The notes under the pieces are model-generated. The model was given only the letters and a program-made list of their open reading frames with translations. It searched no databases and was not told where the DNA came from. Shown here one piece after another: positions 18,129 to 27,370 of a stretch of 64,000 nucleotides of DNA; position 1 is the first letter of the stretch; the number at the start of each line of letters is the position of its first letter. The position numbers and the translations under genes are program-made. Origin of the DNA: Fimbriimonadaceae bacterium (GTDB taxonomy: Bacteria > Armatimonadota > UBA10988); assembly GCA_020850355.1 (NCBI GenBank), contig JADZEX010000082.1, forward strand, positions 28,772 through 92,771, read 5' to 3'.

Positions 18129-18987
18129 CGACCGTCTCCTCGCCGCGCCGGGCTCTCCAGCGCAGGCGCCGCAGGTGCTTCAGGTTGTCGCCATGCAGGT
18201 CCAGGTCCGGGGTTTCGACCAGCAGCGGCACGGCCTCCAGGCGCGGGTCGGCCAGCAACCTCGCGAAGGCCGCGTCGCCGAGCTCGCCTTGGCCAATCTG
18301 CTCGTGCCGGTCGACCCGACTGCCGAGCTTCCCTTTCGAGTCGTTGAGGTGGATCACCTTCACCGCCGGCAGTCCGACCTCGGCGGCGAGCAGGTCGATC
18401 AGCCGACCGTAGGCCGTCGCGTCGCGCAGGTCGTAGCCTGCCGCGAAGAGGTGGCAGGTGTCCAGGCAGACCGCCACCCGGCCGTCCAGGTCAAGGCGTC
18501 GCAGCAGCCAGCCAAGCTGCTCGATCTGCCAGCCCAGGCTGGTGCCCTGACCGGCGGTGGTTTCCAGCAGCGTGGTCACTGGCCAGTCGCGAGTCTCGTA
18601 GATCCGCCGCAGGGCCGCCGCGAAGGTCTCCAGCCCGGCCGCCTCACCCGCCCCGACATGGGCGCCGGGGTGGGTCACCAGGTAAGGGATTTCGAGCGCC
18701 GTGGCTCGCTCCAGTTCGGCAGTGAAGGCCGCGCTGGACTTCTCACGGAGCTCCGCATCGCTGGCCGCCAGGTTGATCAGGTAGCTGTCGTGCGCCACCA
18801 CCAGTTCCACCGCGGACTCCGCCCAGGCCGCGAACCAGAGCTCCTGGTCGGCCGCGGTGACCGGATTGGCCTTCCACTGGCGCGGCGAGCTGGTGAAGAT
18901 CTGGATCACGCCGCAGCCGATCGACTGGCCGCTCTCGAAGGCGCGGTGCCGCCCGCCGGCAGTGGCGCGGTGTGCTCCTAGCAGCAT
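18121..18987 (-). CDS. nfo: Endonuclease IV (AP endonuclease)
   Basis: 288 residues. The enzyme cleaves DNA at abasic sites in base-excision repair. The TIM-barrel family is clear from 'FTSSPRQWKANP', 'VAHDSYLINLAA', 'LVTHPGAHVGAG', 'LLETTAGQGTSLG', 'CLDTCHLFAAGYD', 'VIHLNDSKGKLGSRVDRHEQIGQGELG' and a final 'LLVETPD', which together supply the three-zinc ligand set. Start and stop overlap its neighbours (TGATG upstream, eight bases downstream), so it is translationally coupled within the operon. Confidence 0.95.
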   Translation of the reverse strand: MLLGAHRATAGGRHRAFESGQSIGCGVIQIFTSSPRQWKANPVTAADQELWFAAWAESAVELVVAHDSYLINLAASDAELREKSSAAFTAELERATALEIPYLVTHPGAHVGAGEAAGLETFAAALRRIYETRDWPVTTLLETTAGQGTSLGWQIEQLGWLLRRLDLDGRVAVCLDTCHLFAAGYDLRDATAYGRLIDLLAAEVGLPAVKVIHLNDSKGKLGSRVDRHEQIGQGELGDAAFARLLADPRLEAVPLLVETPDLDLHGDNLKHLRRLRWRARRGEETVVE

Positions 18988-19949
18988 CAGCCGACCTCCG
19001 CCATCCGGCGGTCGCGCCGCATCAGCGACCAGTTGCGGACCAGGCCGCGGAGCAGCCGGTAAGGGCTGAAGAACACCCCCAGCAGGGTCGGATACCGTAG
19101 ATCGTTGACGCGTAGCGCGTCGAGCGGATCACCGGCCAGCGCGATGCGGGCCAGGTCGGTCTCGCCGATCCCCAGGTCGCGCGCCGCGTCGAGCAGCAGG
19201 CGGTGACTCGGCGGCACGGCGATCAGGTCGGCCAGCACGGTGTCCAGTTCGACCGCGCCGCGGCTGGCCGCCAGCACGCCGACCTGCTTCGGCGTCCCCA
19301 TCCGCGGGCCGGCGCCCTCCATCGCCACCACCGCGTCGCAGAGGTGCAGCGTCACCGGCAGGCTGTCGGCGTAGGCCACCAGATACCGCGCGAAGACGCT
19401 GTCGTGGCGCGACCGGGCGAAGTGGTGCCAGGCCTTCTCGCGTCGCGCCAGGCAGCCGTAGAGGTTCTTCTGCGCCGCCGTGAAGCCAAGCTGGGCGTGG
19501 GCCTTCAGCTTCGGCACGTTGATCACCAGGTCGGCCTCCAGCACCTCGGGGGCGACGTGGAAGTGGCGCGCCACGCGCGGGTGGCGGCTGGGCAGGTGGG
19601 CGTGCTGGTGGAAGTAGGCGAAGCGCAGGCCGTAGCGGTCGCAGACCGCCTGCACGCCGGTGTGCTGCGACACCGCGTGCGGTCCGCCCCAGGCCGGGGC
19701 ATCGCCAATCAGCGGCCGCGCACCCAGGTCAAGCAGCCGCCGCACCAGGCCGTCGAGCACGGCGGGATGCGTCGTAGCGGCCCGCTCGGGCGGCTCGTCG
19801 CTGATCAGATTCGGCTTCAGCAGCACGCTCTGCCCGGCCTGCACCAGGCTGCCGAGCGGACCGCTCGCGGACAGCACAGCGTCCAGTGCCGGTTCGAGGT
19901 GTTCCGGGGCGTAACTCGGGCAGGCCTGCAGGGCCACCACGGCGGGCAT
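18987..19949 (-). CDS. DUF362-domain protein
   Basis: 320 residues. The pattern 'LLKPNLISDEPPERAATTHPAVLDGLVRRL', 'PLIGDAPA', 'LVINVPKLKAHAQLGFTAAQKNLYGCLA' and 'DAVVAMEGAGPRMGTPKQVGVLAAS' is diagnostic for DUF362, a family of proteins often carrying or acting with iron-sulfur clusters. This copy has no ferredoxin-type Cys motif. The chosen ATG has GGAGAGG just upstream; the longer frame adds 19 unlikely residues. TGATG overlap with nfo. The biochemical role of the family is undefined. Confidence 0.88.
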   Translation of the reverse strand: MPAVVALQACPSYAPEHLEPALDAVLSASGPLGSLVQAGQSVLLKPNLISDEPPERAATTHPAVLDGLVRRLLDLGARPLIGDAPAWGGPHAVSQHTGVQAVCDRYGLRFAYFHQHAHLPSRHPRVARHFHVAPEVLEADLVINVPKLKAHAQLGFTAAQKNLYGCLARREKAWHHFARSRHDSVFARYLVAYADSLPVTLHLCDAVVAMEGAGPRMGTPKQVGVLAASRGAVELDTVLADLIAVPPSHRLLLDAARDLGIGETDLARIALAGDPLDALRVNDLRYPTLLGVFFSPYRLLRGLVRNWSLMRRDRRMAEVG

Positions 19950-20002
19950 CGGCGCCTCTCCGCAGCCATTGTCAGGCGCCGGCCCGCCGCCGTCAGGAAG
20001 CC

Positions 20003-21343
20003 TCACCGTCGCGCGAACAGCCCGGCGCTGCCGACCACCGCCGTGTCGACGTGGCGGGCCTCGTCACCGTACTCGGCCAACAGCCGGTCGGCGTGCTCGG
20101 CGGCCTTGCGGAACGCCAGCGCATACTCCGCCACTTCGGCCGGCCGGTCCCACTTGAACCACGGGATGCCGTAGCAGCGCGTCGGCAGCGCTTCGCTGAC
20201 CGGCAGGCTGCCCAGCGGCTGCCGCAAGTCGCGGTCGGCGGTGGCGATGGCGGTCGGCTGCCCGTCGCCGTAGATGTCGGCCTCATGGAACAGCGGGAAG
20301 CTGTGCAGCAGGCGATTCGCGCCGGGGTAGGTCGGCGCCCCTTCGGCGCGCACCGCTTCACAGAACTTGGCGACACTCAGCCCGCCCAGCTCCTCGGGCG
20401 CGTAGAGCCCGTGGGCCGCGTACCAGCCGCCCATCGTGCCACCGGAGTCGGCCGCGGGCCGGTGGGCATGGACGCCGGGGACGCCGTCGAGGAGGTCCCA
20501 GAAGCGGTTCATCGCCGCCTGGATGCGCTCCATGCGCTCCGCGTAGTGGCGCAGTTGGACCCGCCCGACCGCCGCCGAAAGCTGGTGCATCCGGTACTTG
20601 TAGCCGCCCCAGGGCAGCCCGGCGAAGTGCGCCAGCTCCGGGTCGGTCAGGCTGGTGGTCCGCTCGTAGAGCCCCCAGGCCTGGCAGCGCTCGGCGATCC
20701 CCAGGTCACGCGTCAGGATCATCCCGGCCTCGCCGATGGCGAAGGACTTGCCGGACATGCAGGACATCGCCGAGACATCGCCGAGGGTGCCGACCAGCCG
20801 GCTCTGGTAGAGCCCGCCGTGGGCGTGCGAGACGTCCTCGATGACCTTCACCCCGTGCTTTCGGGCGATGGCCATGATGGGGTCCATGTCGGCCGGGTAG
20901 CCGCAGTAGTGAACCACCACAATGGCCTTCGTGCGCGGCGTGATGCGGTGCTCCAGGTCGCGCGGATCGAGGCACAGGCTGTGCGGCTCAACCTCCGCAA
21001 AGACCACCGCCGCGCCCAGGCTGTAGGCCGGCAGGACCGAGGCCCAGTAGGTCAGCGATGGGCCGATCACCTCGTCGCCGCGCCGCACGCCGCAGGCCCA
21101 CATCGCCGATTGCAGCGCGGCGGTGCCGCTGCTGACGCCGACGCAGTAGGGCATCTGGTGCCAGGCACCGAACTCCTTTTCGAACTCGGCGGTGACGTCG
21201 GTGCCCGACATGGCGCCGCGGCGGAGCACTTCGAGCACCGCCGCCTCGTCCTCCGCCGTGATGATTGGCCAGGTGAACAGATCGCCGGCCGGCAAGGTCA
21301 CGGCCTTCGGACCACCCAGCAGGGCCAGGGTCGCAGCAGCCAT
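20003..21343 (-). CDS. DegT/DnrJ/EryC1/StrS-type aminotransferase
   Basis: 446 residues. A PLP-dependent fold-type I sugar-aminotransferase-like protein: 'GRGAMSGTDVTAEFEKEF'-type N-terminus, 'VGVSSGTAALQSAMWACGV', 'VEPHSLCLDPRDLEHRITPRTKAIVVVHYCGYPADMD', 'VIEDVSHAHGG', and the Schiff-base Lys in 'MSGKSFAIGEAGM'. These enzymes aminate keto-sugars or act as dehydratases. At 446 residues it is longer than typical members (about 370-400). The surrounding genes do not form a nucleotide-sugar pathway, so the substrate is unknown. Confidence 0.92.
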   Translation of the reverse strand: MAAATLALLGGPKAVTLPAGDLFTWPIITAEDEAAVLEVLRRGAMSGTDVTAEFEKEFGAWHQMPYCVGVSSGTAALQSAMWACGVRRGDEVIGPSLTYWASVLPAYSLGAAVVFAEVEPHSLCLDPRDLEHRITPRTKAIVVVHYCGYPADMDPIMAIARKHGVKVIEDVSHAHGGLYQSRLVGTLGDVSAMSCMSGKSFAIGEAGMILTRDLGIAERCQAWGLYERTTSLTDPELAHFAGLPWGGYKYRMHQLSAAVGRVQLRHYAERMERIQAAMNRFWDLLDGVPGVHAHRPAADSGGTMGGWYAAHGLYAPEELGGLSVAKFCEAVRAEGAPTYPGANRLLHSFPLFHEADIYGDGQPTAIATADRDLRQPLGSLPVSEALPTRCYGIPWFKWDRPAEVAEYALAFRKAAEHADRLLAEYGDEARHVDTAVVGSAGLFARR

Positions 21344-21359
21344 TGTCTTCTCCCTACTC

Positions 21360-23015
21360 CTAGCGCAGTTTGACCACCGGCTGATCGTCCATGATGGTCG
21401 TGCCGGTCAGCAGGTCTCGCACCGTGGCGGTCAGGTAGCGGTCACCGTTGACGCCAAACCCGATCCGCAGCCGCGCTTCACGGCGGTTCGGCGGATGCGG
21501 CGGACGCAGGGCGCCGAGCACCGGGTCGCCCTCGTTGAGGCAGACGATCACCGGGGTGTTGTCGCTGCGGTCGAGCACCCGCAAGCGCCCCTGGTCGTCG
21601 AACCCGATCTCCTTCTGCGCCCCGCCGGCCCGGCCGAGTTCGTAGATCTTCAGCTCGAACTCGCTGGCTGGCTCGCCCCGCGGGCAGGTCGGCGTGAAGC
21701 TGTCTTCCCAGACCGGTCCGTCGGTCGGGTAACTCGTCCCGCGCGGGATGATCACCGGATACTCCTGCCGCTTCGTCTCGCGATCGAAGGTCAGCAGGGC
21801 GTAGTCGTGGCGGATGAAGTCCTGCACGCGATGCCCGCCGGCGTAGACGCAGGCGCCGTACGCCACGGCCTCGAAGGGCAGCCAGTCGCGCAGGCGGGAG
21901 CGCCCGAACTCGCGCTCCAGCAGCGTGTGGACCTCGGGCAACAGCGACGAACCGCCGACCATCAGCACTTCGTCGATGTCGTCCTTGTGGATGCCCTTGG
22001 TGGCGCCCTGGGCGAAGAGCCGCTCGAAGACGCCCGTGATGTCGCGGTACAGCCCGCTGTCGGTGAGGATCTCGACCAGCCCGGCGCGGCTCAGCGTGGG
22101 CCGCTCGCGGCCACGCATGTTGAGTTCGACCATCATCCGGTCGTTGAGCATCAAGGTCGCCTCTTCCTGGGCGTAAAGCTGCTCCTTGACGCGCTGCGAT
22201 TCGTCCAGCAGGGCCTGGTACCACTCAGTGCCGCGCCACAGCGCGGGATCGAAGCCACACTGCCGCGCGAAGTGCTCCAACAGCCAGACATCGACGTTGT
22301 TGCCGCCCAGCCAAAGGCCTTCCTTGGCGACCACCTCGGCCGGCGTGCCCAGCTTGCCGGGGCCGGTGGTCCGCACGATCGCCGCGTGCAGGGTGCCGCC
22401 GCCGAAGTCGAACACCAGCAGGGTCATCTCGCGCTCGGTGTTCAGCCCATACCCCAGCGCGGCGGCGACCGGTTCGTCGAGCGTCTGGAACCGCCGGACG
22501 CCCAACCGCGCGGCCAGCGACTGCAGCTCCGCGCGGTAGGTCTCGAAGGCGTCAACCGGCACGGTCATCGTGAGGTCGCGGATCCGCTCGCCGGTCTCCT
22601 GCTGCACGGCGTGCAGGATCTCACGGCAGAAGATGCGGGTCACCGTGCGGGCGCTGAAGGCCTGCCCGTCGACCCGCGCCATGACCCGCGTGCTCTCCTT
22701 GGCCAGCAGCGGCTTGAAGCTCTCGACATAGTTCGACGAGCGGCCGTCGTAGTTCATCTCGAGGGCCACCGAGCCGACGTAGCCCTGCCGGCCGAGCAGC
22801 CAGCGCCGCTCCACCCAGGGCCAGCGCCCAACCTGATCGCGCCAGCCGCGACCGTGGTAGAGGAAGACGCACGACGGCACGACCGGCGTCTCGGTCAGCA
22901 GCATCGCCCGGGAGAGGCCGGTGAGGTCGACCATCACCGGCTCCGCGCGTTCGACATCCCAGTAGGCCACCGCGCTGTTGGTGGTGCCCAAATCCATCGA
23001 CCATTGCCGCGCCAT
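21360..23015 (-). CDS. Hsp70-like ATPase with divergent C-terminus
   Basis: 551 residues. The nucleotide-binding domain is complete: 'MDLGTTNSAVAYWD' (phosphate 1), 'TMTVPVDAFETYRAELQSLAARLGVRRFQTLDEPVAAALGYGL', 'LLVFDFGGGTLHAAIV' (phosphate 2) and 'EVLMVGGSSLLPEVHTLLEREFG' (adenosine). The last ~150 residues hold a beta-rich region ('DRETKRQEYPVIIPRGTSYPT', 'FELKIYELG') equivalent to a substrate-binding sandwich, but without the helical lid or EEVD-type tail. No DnaJ or GrpE is nearby. It sits 16 bases upstream of the aminotransferase gene and is probably a specialised chaperone or regulator rather than the housekeeping DnaK. Confidence 0.88.
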   Translation of the reverse strand: MARQWSMDLGTTNSAVAYWDVERAEPVMVDLTGLSRAMLLTETPVVPSCVFLYHGRGWRDQVGRWPWVERRWLLGRQGYVGSVALEMNYDGRSSNYVESFKPLLAKESTRVMARVDGQAFSARTVTRIFCREILHAVQQETGERIRDLTMTVPVDAFETYRAELQSLAARLGVRRFQTLDEPVAAALGYGLNTEREMTLLVFDFGGGTLHAAIVRTTGPGKLGTPAEVVAKEGLWLGGNNVDVWLLEHFARQCGFDPALWRGTEWYQALLDESQRVKEQLYAQEEATLMLNDRMMVELNMRGRERPTLSRAGLVEILTDSGLYRDITGVFERLFAQGATKGIHKDDIDEVLMVGGSSLLPEVHTLLEREFGRSRLRDWLPFEAVAYGACVYAGGHRVQDFIRHDYALLTFDRETKRQEYPVIIPRGTSYPTDGPVWEDSFTPTCPRGEPASEFELKIYELGRAGGAQKEIGFDDQGRLRVLDRSDNTPVIVCLNEGDPVLGALRPPHPPNRREARLRIGFGVNGDRYLTATVRDLLTGTTIMDDQPVVKLR

Positions 23016-23040
23016 GCCTGCTCGCTACCTCTCGCCCCGC

Positions 23041-24225
23041 CTATCCGAGAACCTGATTGCGGCCCGCTCGTTTCGCCTGATAGAGCGCCTGATCCGCGTG
23101 GTCGAAGAGCGCCAACGGCGTCTTGGCGTCGTCCGGGAAGGCCGCCACGCCGGCGCTGACGGTCAGCAGTCCACCCGGCTGGGTGTCTTCGAACAAGAAG
23201 CTGTGGGCCTCGATCTGCTGCCGCAACCGTTCGACCAGCGCCATCGCCTGCTCCTTGGACGTCTCCGGTAGCAGCACCACGAACTCCTCGCCGCCGTAGC
23301 GGGCCACGGTGTCGGTGCTGCGGACCCCGAAGCGTAGCACGTCGGCCACCTCGCGCAGCACCTGGTCGCCGTTGAGGTGACCGTGGCGGTCGTTGTACTG
23401 CTTGAACCAGTCGACATCCAGGAGCGCCGCGGCGAGCGGCCGGTCGTAGCGCCGCGCGCGCTCAAACTCGTGGCGGTAGCGCTCGTCGAAGAAGCCGCGG
23501 TTGAAGGTCTGGGTCAGCGAATCCAAGATCGAGGCCGTGCGCAGCTCGCGGGCCCGGCGGGTCGAGAAGGTGGCAATCACGCCGCCACTGCCGAGCAGCA
23601 CCAGCCGGGTGAGTTGCCAGACCAGGTCGAACCGCCCGTGGTTCAGCATCTGCTGGTAGACCGTCGGATTGGCCACGTTCAGCAGGTCCCCGACCCGGTA
23701 GCTGTAGGCCACCACCAGGCTGTACTGACCGACCGCCAGGAACGTCGCATAGACCGTCACCCGAGGGTTGTAGCGCAGCCCGGCCAGCGCCAGACAGAGC
23801 AGGTAGACGGGCACGGCCATCGGGTTGTTGACGGCGAACATCGGCTCACCGGCGGTCGCCAGTCCGGCCAGCGCGCCGCTGATCAAAGTGATGTCCACCC
23901 CGACGCTGATGTAGGTCAGCCAGGTCGTGTAGGAGTGCTGGGTGGTCACCACAAACAGCACCGCGCTGTAGAGCACCCCGCCGAAGACGCAGCCCAGGGC
24001 GACCCAGTCCTGCTCCGAGATGCCATTCTCCTGGAAGGCGATGTGGACCACCAGTTGGACTGCGGCGACCAGGCAGAAGACCATCCGCCAGAGCGCGATG
24101 GAGCGCTCGTTGGCAGTCGATTCTTCGAACAGCAGTTGACGCTGCGGGTCGGGCAGCACGTGCGGCGGCGGCCCCGTCGGGGCAGGCGGTCCGGCGGTCG
24201 TCGCGGGTGGTGGCTGGCCAGCCAT
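23041..24225 (-). CDS. Membrane-bound GGDEF diguanylate cyclase
   Basis: 394 residues from ATG 24225 (two further in-frame ATGs lie inside sufU). Residues ~45-230 contain about six hydrophobic helices ('ALWRMVFCLVAAVQLVVHIAF', 'LGCVFGGVLYSAVLFVV' and others) forming an unclassified membrane sensor. The C-terminal GGDEF domain makes c-di-GMP: 'DSLTQTFNRGFFDERY', 'DVDWFKQYND' and active-site GGEEF. RSTD placed five residues before GGEEF is an intact inhibitory I-site. It sits between sufU and the Hsp70-like gene. Confidence 0.93.
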   Translation of the reverse strand: MAGQPPPATTAGPPAPTGPPPHVLPDPQRQLLFEESTANERSIALWRMVFCLVAAVQLVVHIAFQENGISEQDWVALGCVFGGVLYSAVLFVVTTQHSYTTWLTYISVGVDITLISGALAGLATAGEPMFAVNNPMAVPVYLLCLALAGLRYNPRVTVYATFLAVGQYSLVVAYSYRVGDLLNVANPTVYQQMLNHGRFDLVWQLTRLVLLGSGGVIATFSTRRARELRTASILDSLTQTFNRGFFDERYRHEFERARRYDRPLAAALLDVDWFKQYNDRHGHLNGDQVLREVADVLRFGVRSTDTVARYGGEEFVVLLPETSKEQAMALVERLRQQIEAHSFLFEDTQPGGLLTVSAGVAAFPDDAKTPLALFDHADQALYQAKRAGRNQVLG

Positions 24226-24253
24226 CAGGAGGCGTCTCCCGGACGGATCCGCG

Positions 24254-24709
24254 TCAGCCGCAGGGCTGGTCGGACGGGTCATCACCGACCGACCCATCGT
24301 CGAGCTGCAGCAACAGCGCCAGTGTCTCCCAGCCCAGCGTGGCGCACGGCACCCGGGCCGGGAACTTCGACACGCCGTGCAGCGCGACCATGTCGCCCAA
24401 CAGCTCCTCGTTCGGCTCCTCTCCGTAGAGCATCCGCCGGAAAGCCTGATAGACCGCCTTGACCTCGTCGACCGTCTGGCCGGTGACCGCCTCGGTCATC
24501 ATCGACAACGAGGCCTGCGAAATGGAACAGCCCTCGCCGAGGAACTTCGCCTCGCTGATCCGCTGGCCGTCCAGCCGCAGGCTGAGCAGCACCTTGTCAC
24601 CGCAACTGGGGTGCGAGTTGCGCGCTTGCAGGCCATCTTCGACCAGGCCGACATTCGACGGGTTGCGGTAATGCTCCAGGATGATCGCCTGGTACAGGTC
24701 AGCGAACAT
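24254..24709 (-). CDS. sufU: SufU-type iron-sulfur cluster assembly protein
   Basis: 151 residues, IscU/NifU-like. Cys36 with Asp38 (SCGD), Cys61 (GEGCS) and Cys122 (PCATLGW) are the conserved ligands. The inserted segment between the second and third Cys ('MLYGEEPNEELLGDMVALHGVSKFPAR') is typical of the SufU subtype, which accepts sulfur from SufS. The gene overlaps the end of sufS by 11 bases, so the two act together. The SufBCD genes are not in this window. Confidence 0.95.
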   Translation of the reverse strand: MFADLYQAIILEHYRNPSNVGLVEDGLQARNSHPSCGDKVLLSLRLDGQRISEAKFLGEGCSISQASLSMMTEAVTGQTVDEVKAVYQAFRRMLYGEEPNEELLGDMVALHGVSKFPARVPCATLGWETLALLLQLDDGSVGDDPSDQPCG

Positions 24710-25937
24710 GGCCGAACACCTTCTGCACAGTGGTCACCGCGGCCACCAGCCGGTCGACGTCACTCGCGCGATTCGTCAGGTAGAAGCTGGCCCGCGCCGT
24801 CGCCGGGATGCCCAGCCGCGCGTGCAACGGCTGCGCGCAATGGTGACCGGCGCGCACCGCGACTCCTTCACCGTCCAGAATCGTCGCGACGTCGTGCGGA
24901 TGCACGCCTTCCACGGTGAACGCCACCGGACCCACTCTTCCTTGCTTCGGCCCCATCACCTTCACTCCCGGCAGCTCCTCCAGCGCCAGCACCGCCGCTT
25001 CGGTGAGCGCCTGCGTATGCTCCCGGATGGTTGCCAGGCCGAGCTCGTCGAGGTAGTCGCACGCCGCCCGCAAGCCAATCGCCTCGGCGATCGGCGGGGT
25101 GCCTGCCTCGAACTTGTAAGGTACCTGATTCCAGGTCGATTCCTCCCAGTCGACATGCACGATCATGTCGCCGCCGCCTTCCAGCGGCTCCATCGCCTCG
25201 AGCCGCTCGAGTTTGCCGTAGAGCACGCCGAGGCCGGTCGGGCCGCACATCTTGTGGCTGCTGAAGCAGACGAAGTCGGCGCCGAGAGCCTGCACATCGA
25301 CTGGCAGGTGGCCGACGCTCTGGGCGGCGTCGACCAGGCACACGGCGCCTACGCGATGGGCCTGGGCGACCACCGCCTCGACCGGATTGAGGCCGCCCAG
25401 CACATTCGAGATGTGCGCCACCGCGACCACCTTGACGTCGTCGCGGATCACCCGCGCCAACTCCGTCAGGTCCCAGTGGCCCTCCGCGGTGAGCGGCAGG
25501 TAGCGCAGCTTGGCGCCGGTCTGGCGGCAGACGATCTGCCAGGAGACCAGGTTGGCGTGGTGCTCCAACTCGCTGAGCACGACGACATCGCCCGGTCCCA
25601 GCCGCGGTCGGGCCCAGGCCTGGGCGACCAGGTTGATGGCACTGGTGCAGCCGCGGGTGAAGACAATCTGCTCGCGCCGCGGGGCGTGCAAAAACCTCGC
25701 GATGCGGTCGCGGGAACCCTCGAAGAGGTCGGTCGCCTCGGCTGAGAGCTGGTGCAGTCCGCGGTGGACGTTGGCGCGGTGCTGCTCGTAGAAGTCGACC
25801 AGCGCCGCCACCACCGGCCGCGGCGTCAGCGACGAGGCCGCGCTGTCGAGGTAGACCAGCGGCCGGCCGTGGACCTGGCGTTGGAGGATCGGGAAGTCGG
25901 CGACGATTCGTTCGTACAGCTCACTCAAAGCGCTCAT
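24699..25937 (-). CDS. sufS: Cysteine desulfurase SufS
   Basis: 412 residues from ATG 25937. A class V aminotransferase-fold group II desulfurase: PLP-binding Lys229 in SSHKMCGP, 'HISNVLGGLNPV', 'LVDAAQSVGHLPVD' and active-site Cys367 in 'RAGHHCAQPLHARLG'. It mobilises sulfur from L-cysteine to the adjacent SufU. The frame extends 32 codons upstream with no family similarity. First gene of the long minus-strand run that reaches the M20 gene. Confidence 0.96.
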   Translation of the reverse strand: MSALSELYERIVADFPILQRQVHGRPLVYLDSAASSLTPRPVVAALVDFYEQHRANVHRGLHQLSAEATDLFEGSRDRIARFLHAPRREQIVFTRGCTSAINLVAQAWARPRLGPGDVVVLSELEHHANLVSWQIVCRQTGAKLRYLPLTAEGHWDLTELARVIRDDVKVVAVAHISNVLGGLNPVEAVVAQAHRVGAVCLVDAAQSVGHLPVDVQALGADFVCFSSHKMCGPTGLGVLYGKLERLEAMEPLEGGGDMIVHVDWEESTWNQVPYKFEAGTPPIAEAIGLRAACDYLDELGLATIREHTQALTEAAVLALEELPGVKVMGPKQGRVGPVAFTVEGVHPHDVATILDGEGVAVRAGHHCAQPLHARLGIPATARASFYLTNRASDVDRLVAAVTTVQKVFGHVR

Positions 25938-26076
25938 CCCACAGCGCCGCGGGTCGGCGGGCCGCTGTCGGGTGCAGTATGACGCGAGCCCGGTTGGCCG
26001 CAGCCGCCGGCACGCTTGACGACGGGGGGCCACCGGGGCAGACTATGCGCCGTCCGGAACCCGACCGGGGAGAGCC

Positions 26077-27345
26077 ATGAACCGCCTGCGCCTGCCGCTG
26101 CTGACACTCCTGGTGAGCCTGCCTGTGCTTCTAACCGGCTGTCCGGCGCCGCCGCCGCCAGCCGACTCGGGCGCTGCCCCGACCCCGGGGGCGCCCGCCA
26201 GCGCCAGCACGTCCGCCGCCCCTGGCGACGCCGCGGCCAGCGGCAACTCCGCCGGCAGCACCACCACCTGGGGGCCGGCCGACGGGCTGAGCCTGGGCGG
26301 CTACATGAGCCTCACCGACTCCCTCAGCAGCTTCGGCCAGAGCTCCAACAAGGGCATGGGCCTGGCCATCGAGGAGATCAACGCCAAGGGCGGCGTCAAT
26401 GGGCAGCAGCTCACGCTGCACATGGAGGACAGCGCGTCGAAGCAGGAAGAGGCCAAGAACGCGGTGCGGCGGCTGCTGGACAAGCACCAGGCCAAGGTCG
26501 TGATCGGCGAAGTCGCCAGCAGCCTGTCGCTGGCCGTGGCGCCGGACTGCCAGGCCGCCAAGGTGCCGATGGTCTCGCCCAGTTCGACCAACCCGACCCT
26601 CACTGCCAAGGGCGACTTCATCTTCCGGACCTGCTTCACCGACGACCAGCAGGGCGCCTACGTGGCCAAGTTCGCCTTGACCAAGGGCTGGAAGGCCGGC
26701 GTCATCCTGCGCGACATCAACAGCGACTACTCCAAGGGGCAGTCGGCGGTGATCACCAAGCGCTTCACCGCGGGTGGCGGCAAGATCGTCAGCGACGAAG
26801 GGTACACCCAGAAGCAGCCCGACTTCAGCTCCGTGCTGACCAAGGTCAAGGCCAAGAACCCCGACGTGATCTTCGTGCCGGGCTACTACAACGAGGCCGG
26901 GCTGATCATCAAGCAGGCCCGCGAACTTGGGATCAAGGCCGCCATCGTGGGGGCCGACGGCTGGGACAGCCCGGTCCTCAAGGAACTCGCCGGCGACCTG
27001 CTGAACGACAACTGCTACTTCGTCAACCATTACTCCAAGACCGAGGACCGGCCGCGCGTCAAAGAGTTCGTGGCGGCTTACAAGGCCAAGTTCAACGAAG
27101 AGCCCGATGCGCTGGCGGCCTGCGCCTACGACTCGATCTACGTCGTTGCCGAGGCCATCAAGGCCGCCGGGTCGACGGAGCCACAGGCGATTCGGGACGC
27201 CCTGGCGAAGGTCCAGAACTACGACGGCGTGACCGGCCAGATCACCATCGACGCGCAGCGCAATGCCAGCAAGCCGTGTGTCGTGCTGGCTTTCAAGGAC
27301 GGGCAAGAGGTGATCGAGACGACCCTGCAACCGTCGGACGTCTAG
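26077..27345 (+). CDS. livJ: Branched-chain amino-acid-type ABC substrate-binding lipoprotein
   Basis: 422 residues. The signal peptide ends in lipobox L-T-G-C (Cys22), followed by a Pro/Ala/Ser-rich linker of about 55 residues, then a type I periplasmic binding protein domain: 'SSNKGMGLAIEEINAKGGVNGQQLTLHMEDSAS', 'VVIGEVASSLSLAVAPDCQAAKVPMVSPSSTNP', 'DVIFVPGYYNEAGLIIKQARELG'. It should capture a hydrophobic amino acid or amide in the periplasm for the downstream permease. The GGGGAGAG site lies just before the ATG. The ligand is not certain, since this family includes urea and amide binders. Confidence 0.93.
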   Translation: MNRLRLPLLTLLVSLPVLLTGCPAPPPPADSGAAPTPGAPASASTSAAPGDAAASGNSAGSTTTWGPADGLSLGGYMSLTDSLSSFGQSSNKGMGLAIEEINAKGGVNGQQLTLHMEDSASKQEEAKNAVRRLLDKHQAKVVIGEVASSLSLAVAPDCQAAKVPMVSPSSTNPTLTAKGDFIFRTCFTDDQQGAYVAKFALTKGWKAGVILRDINSDYSKGQSAVITKRFTAGGGKIVSDEGYTQKQPDFSSVLTKVKAKNPDVIFVPGYYNEAGLIIKQARELGIKAAIVGADGWDSPVLKELAGDLLNDNCYFVNHYSKTEDRPRVKEFVAAYKAKFNEEPDALAACAYDSIYVVAEAIKAAGSTEPQAIRDALAKVQNYDGVTGQITIDAQRNASKPCVVLAFKDGQEVIETTLQPSDV

Positions 27346-27370
27346 TCGCCGCGGGCAGGGAGACGGCGTG

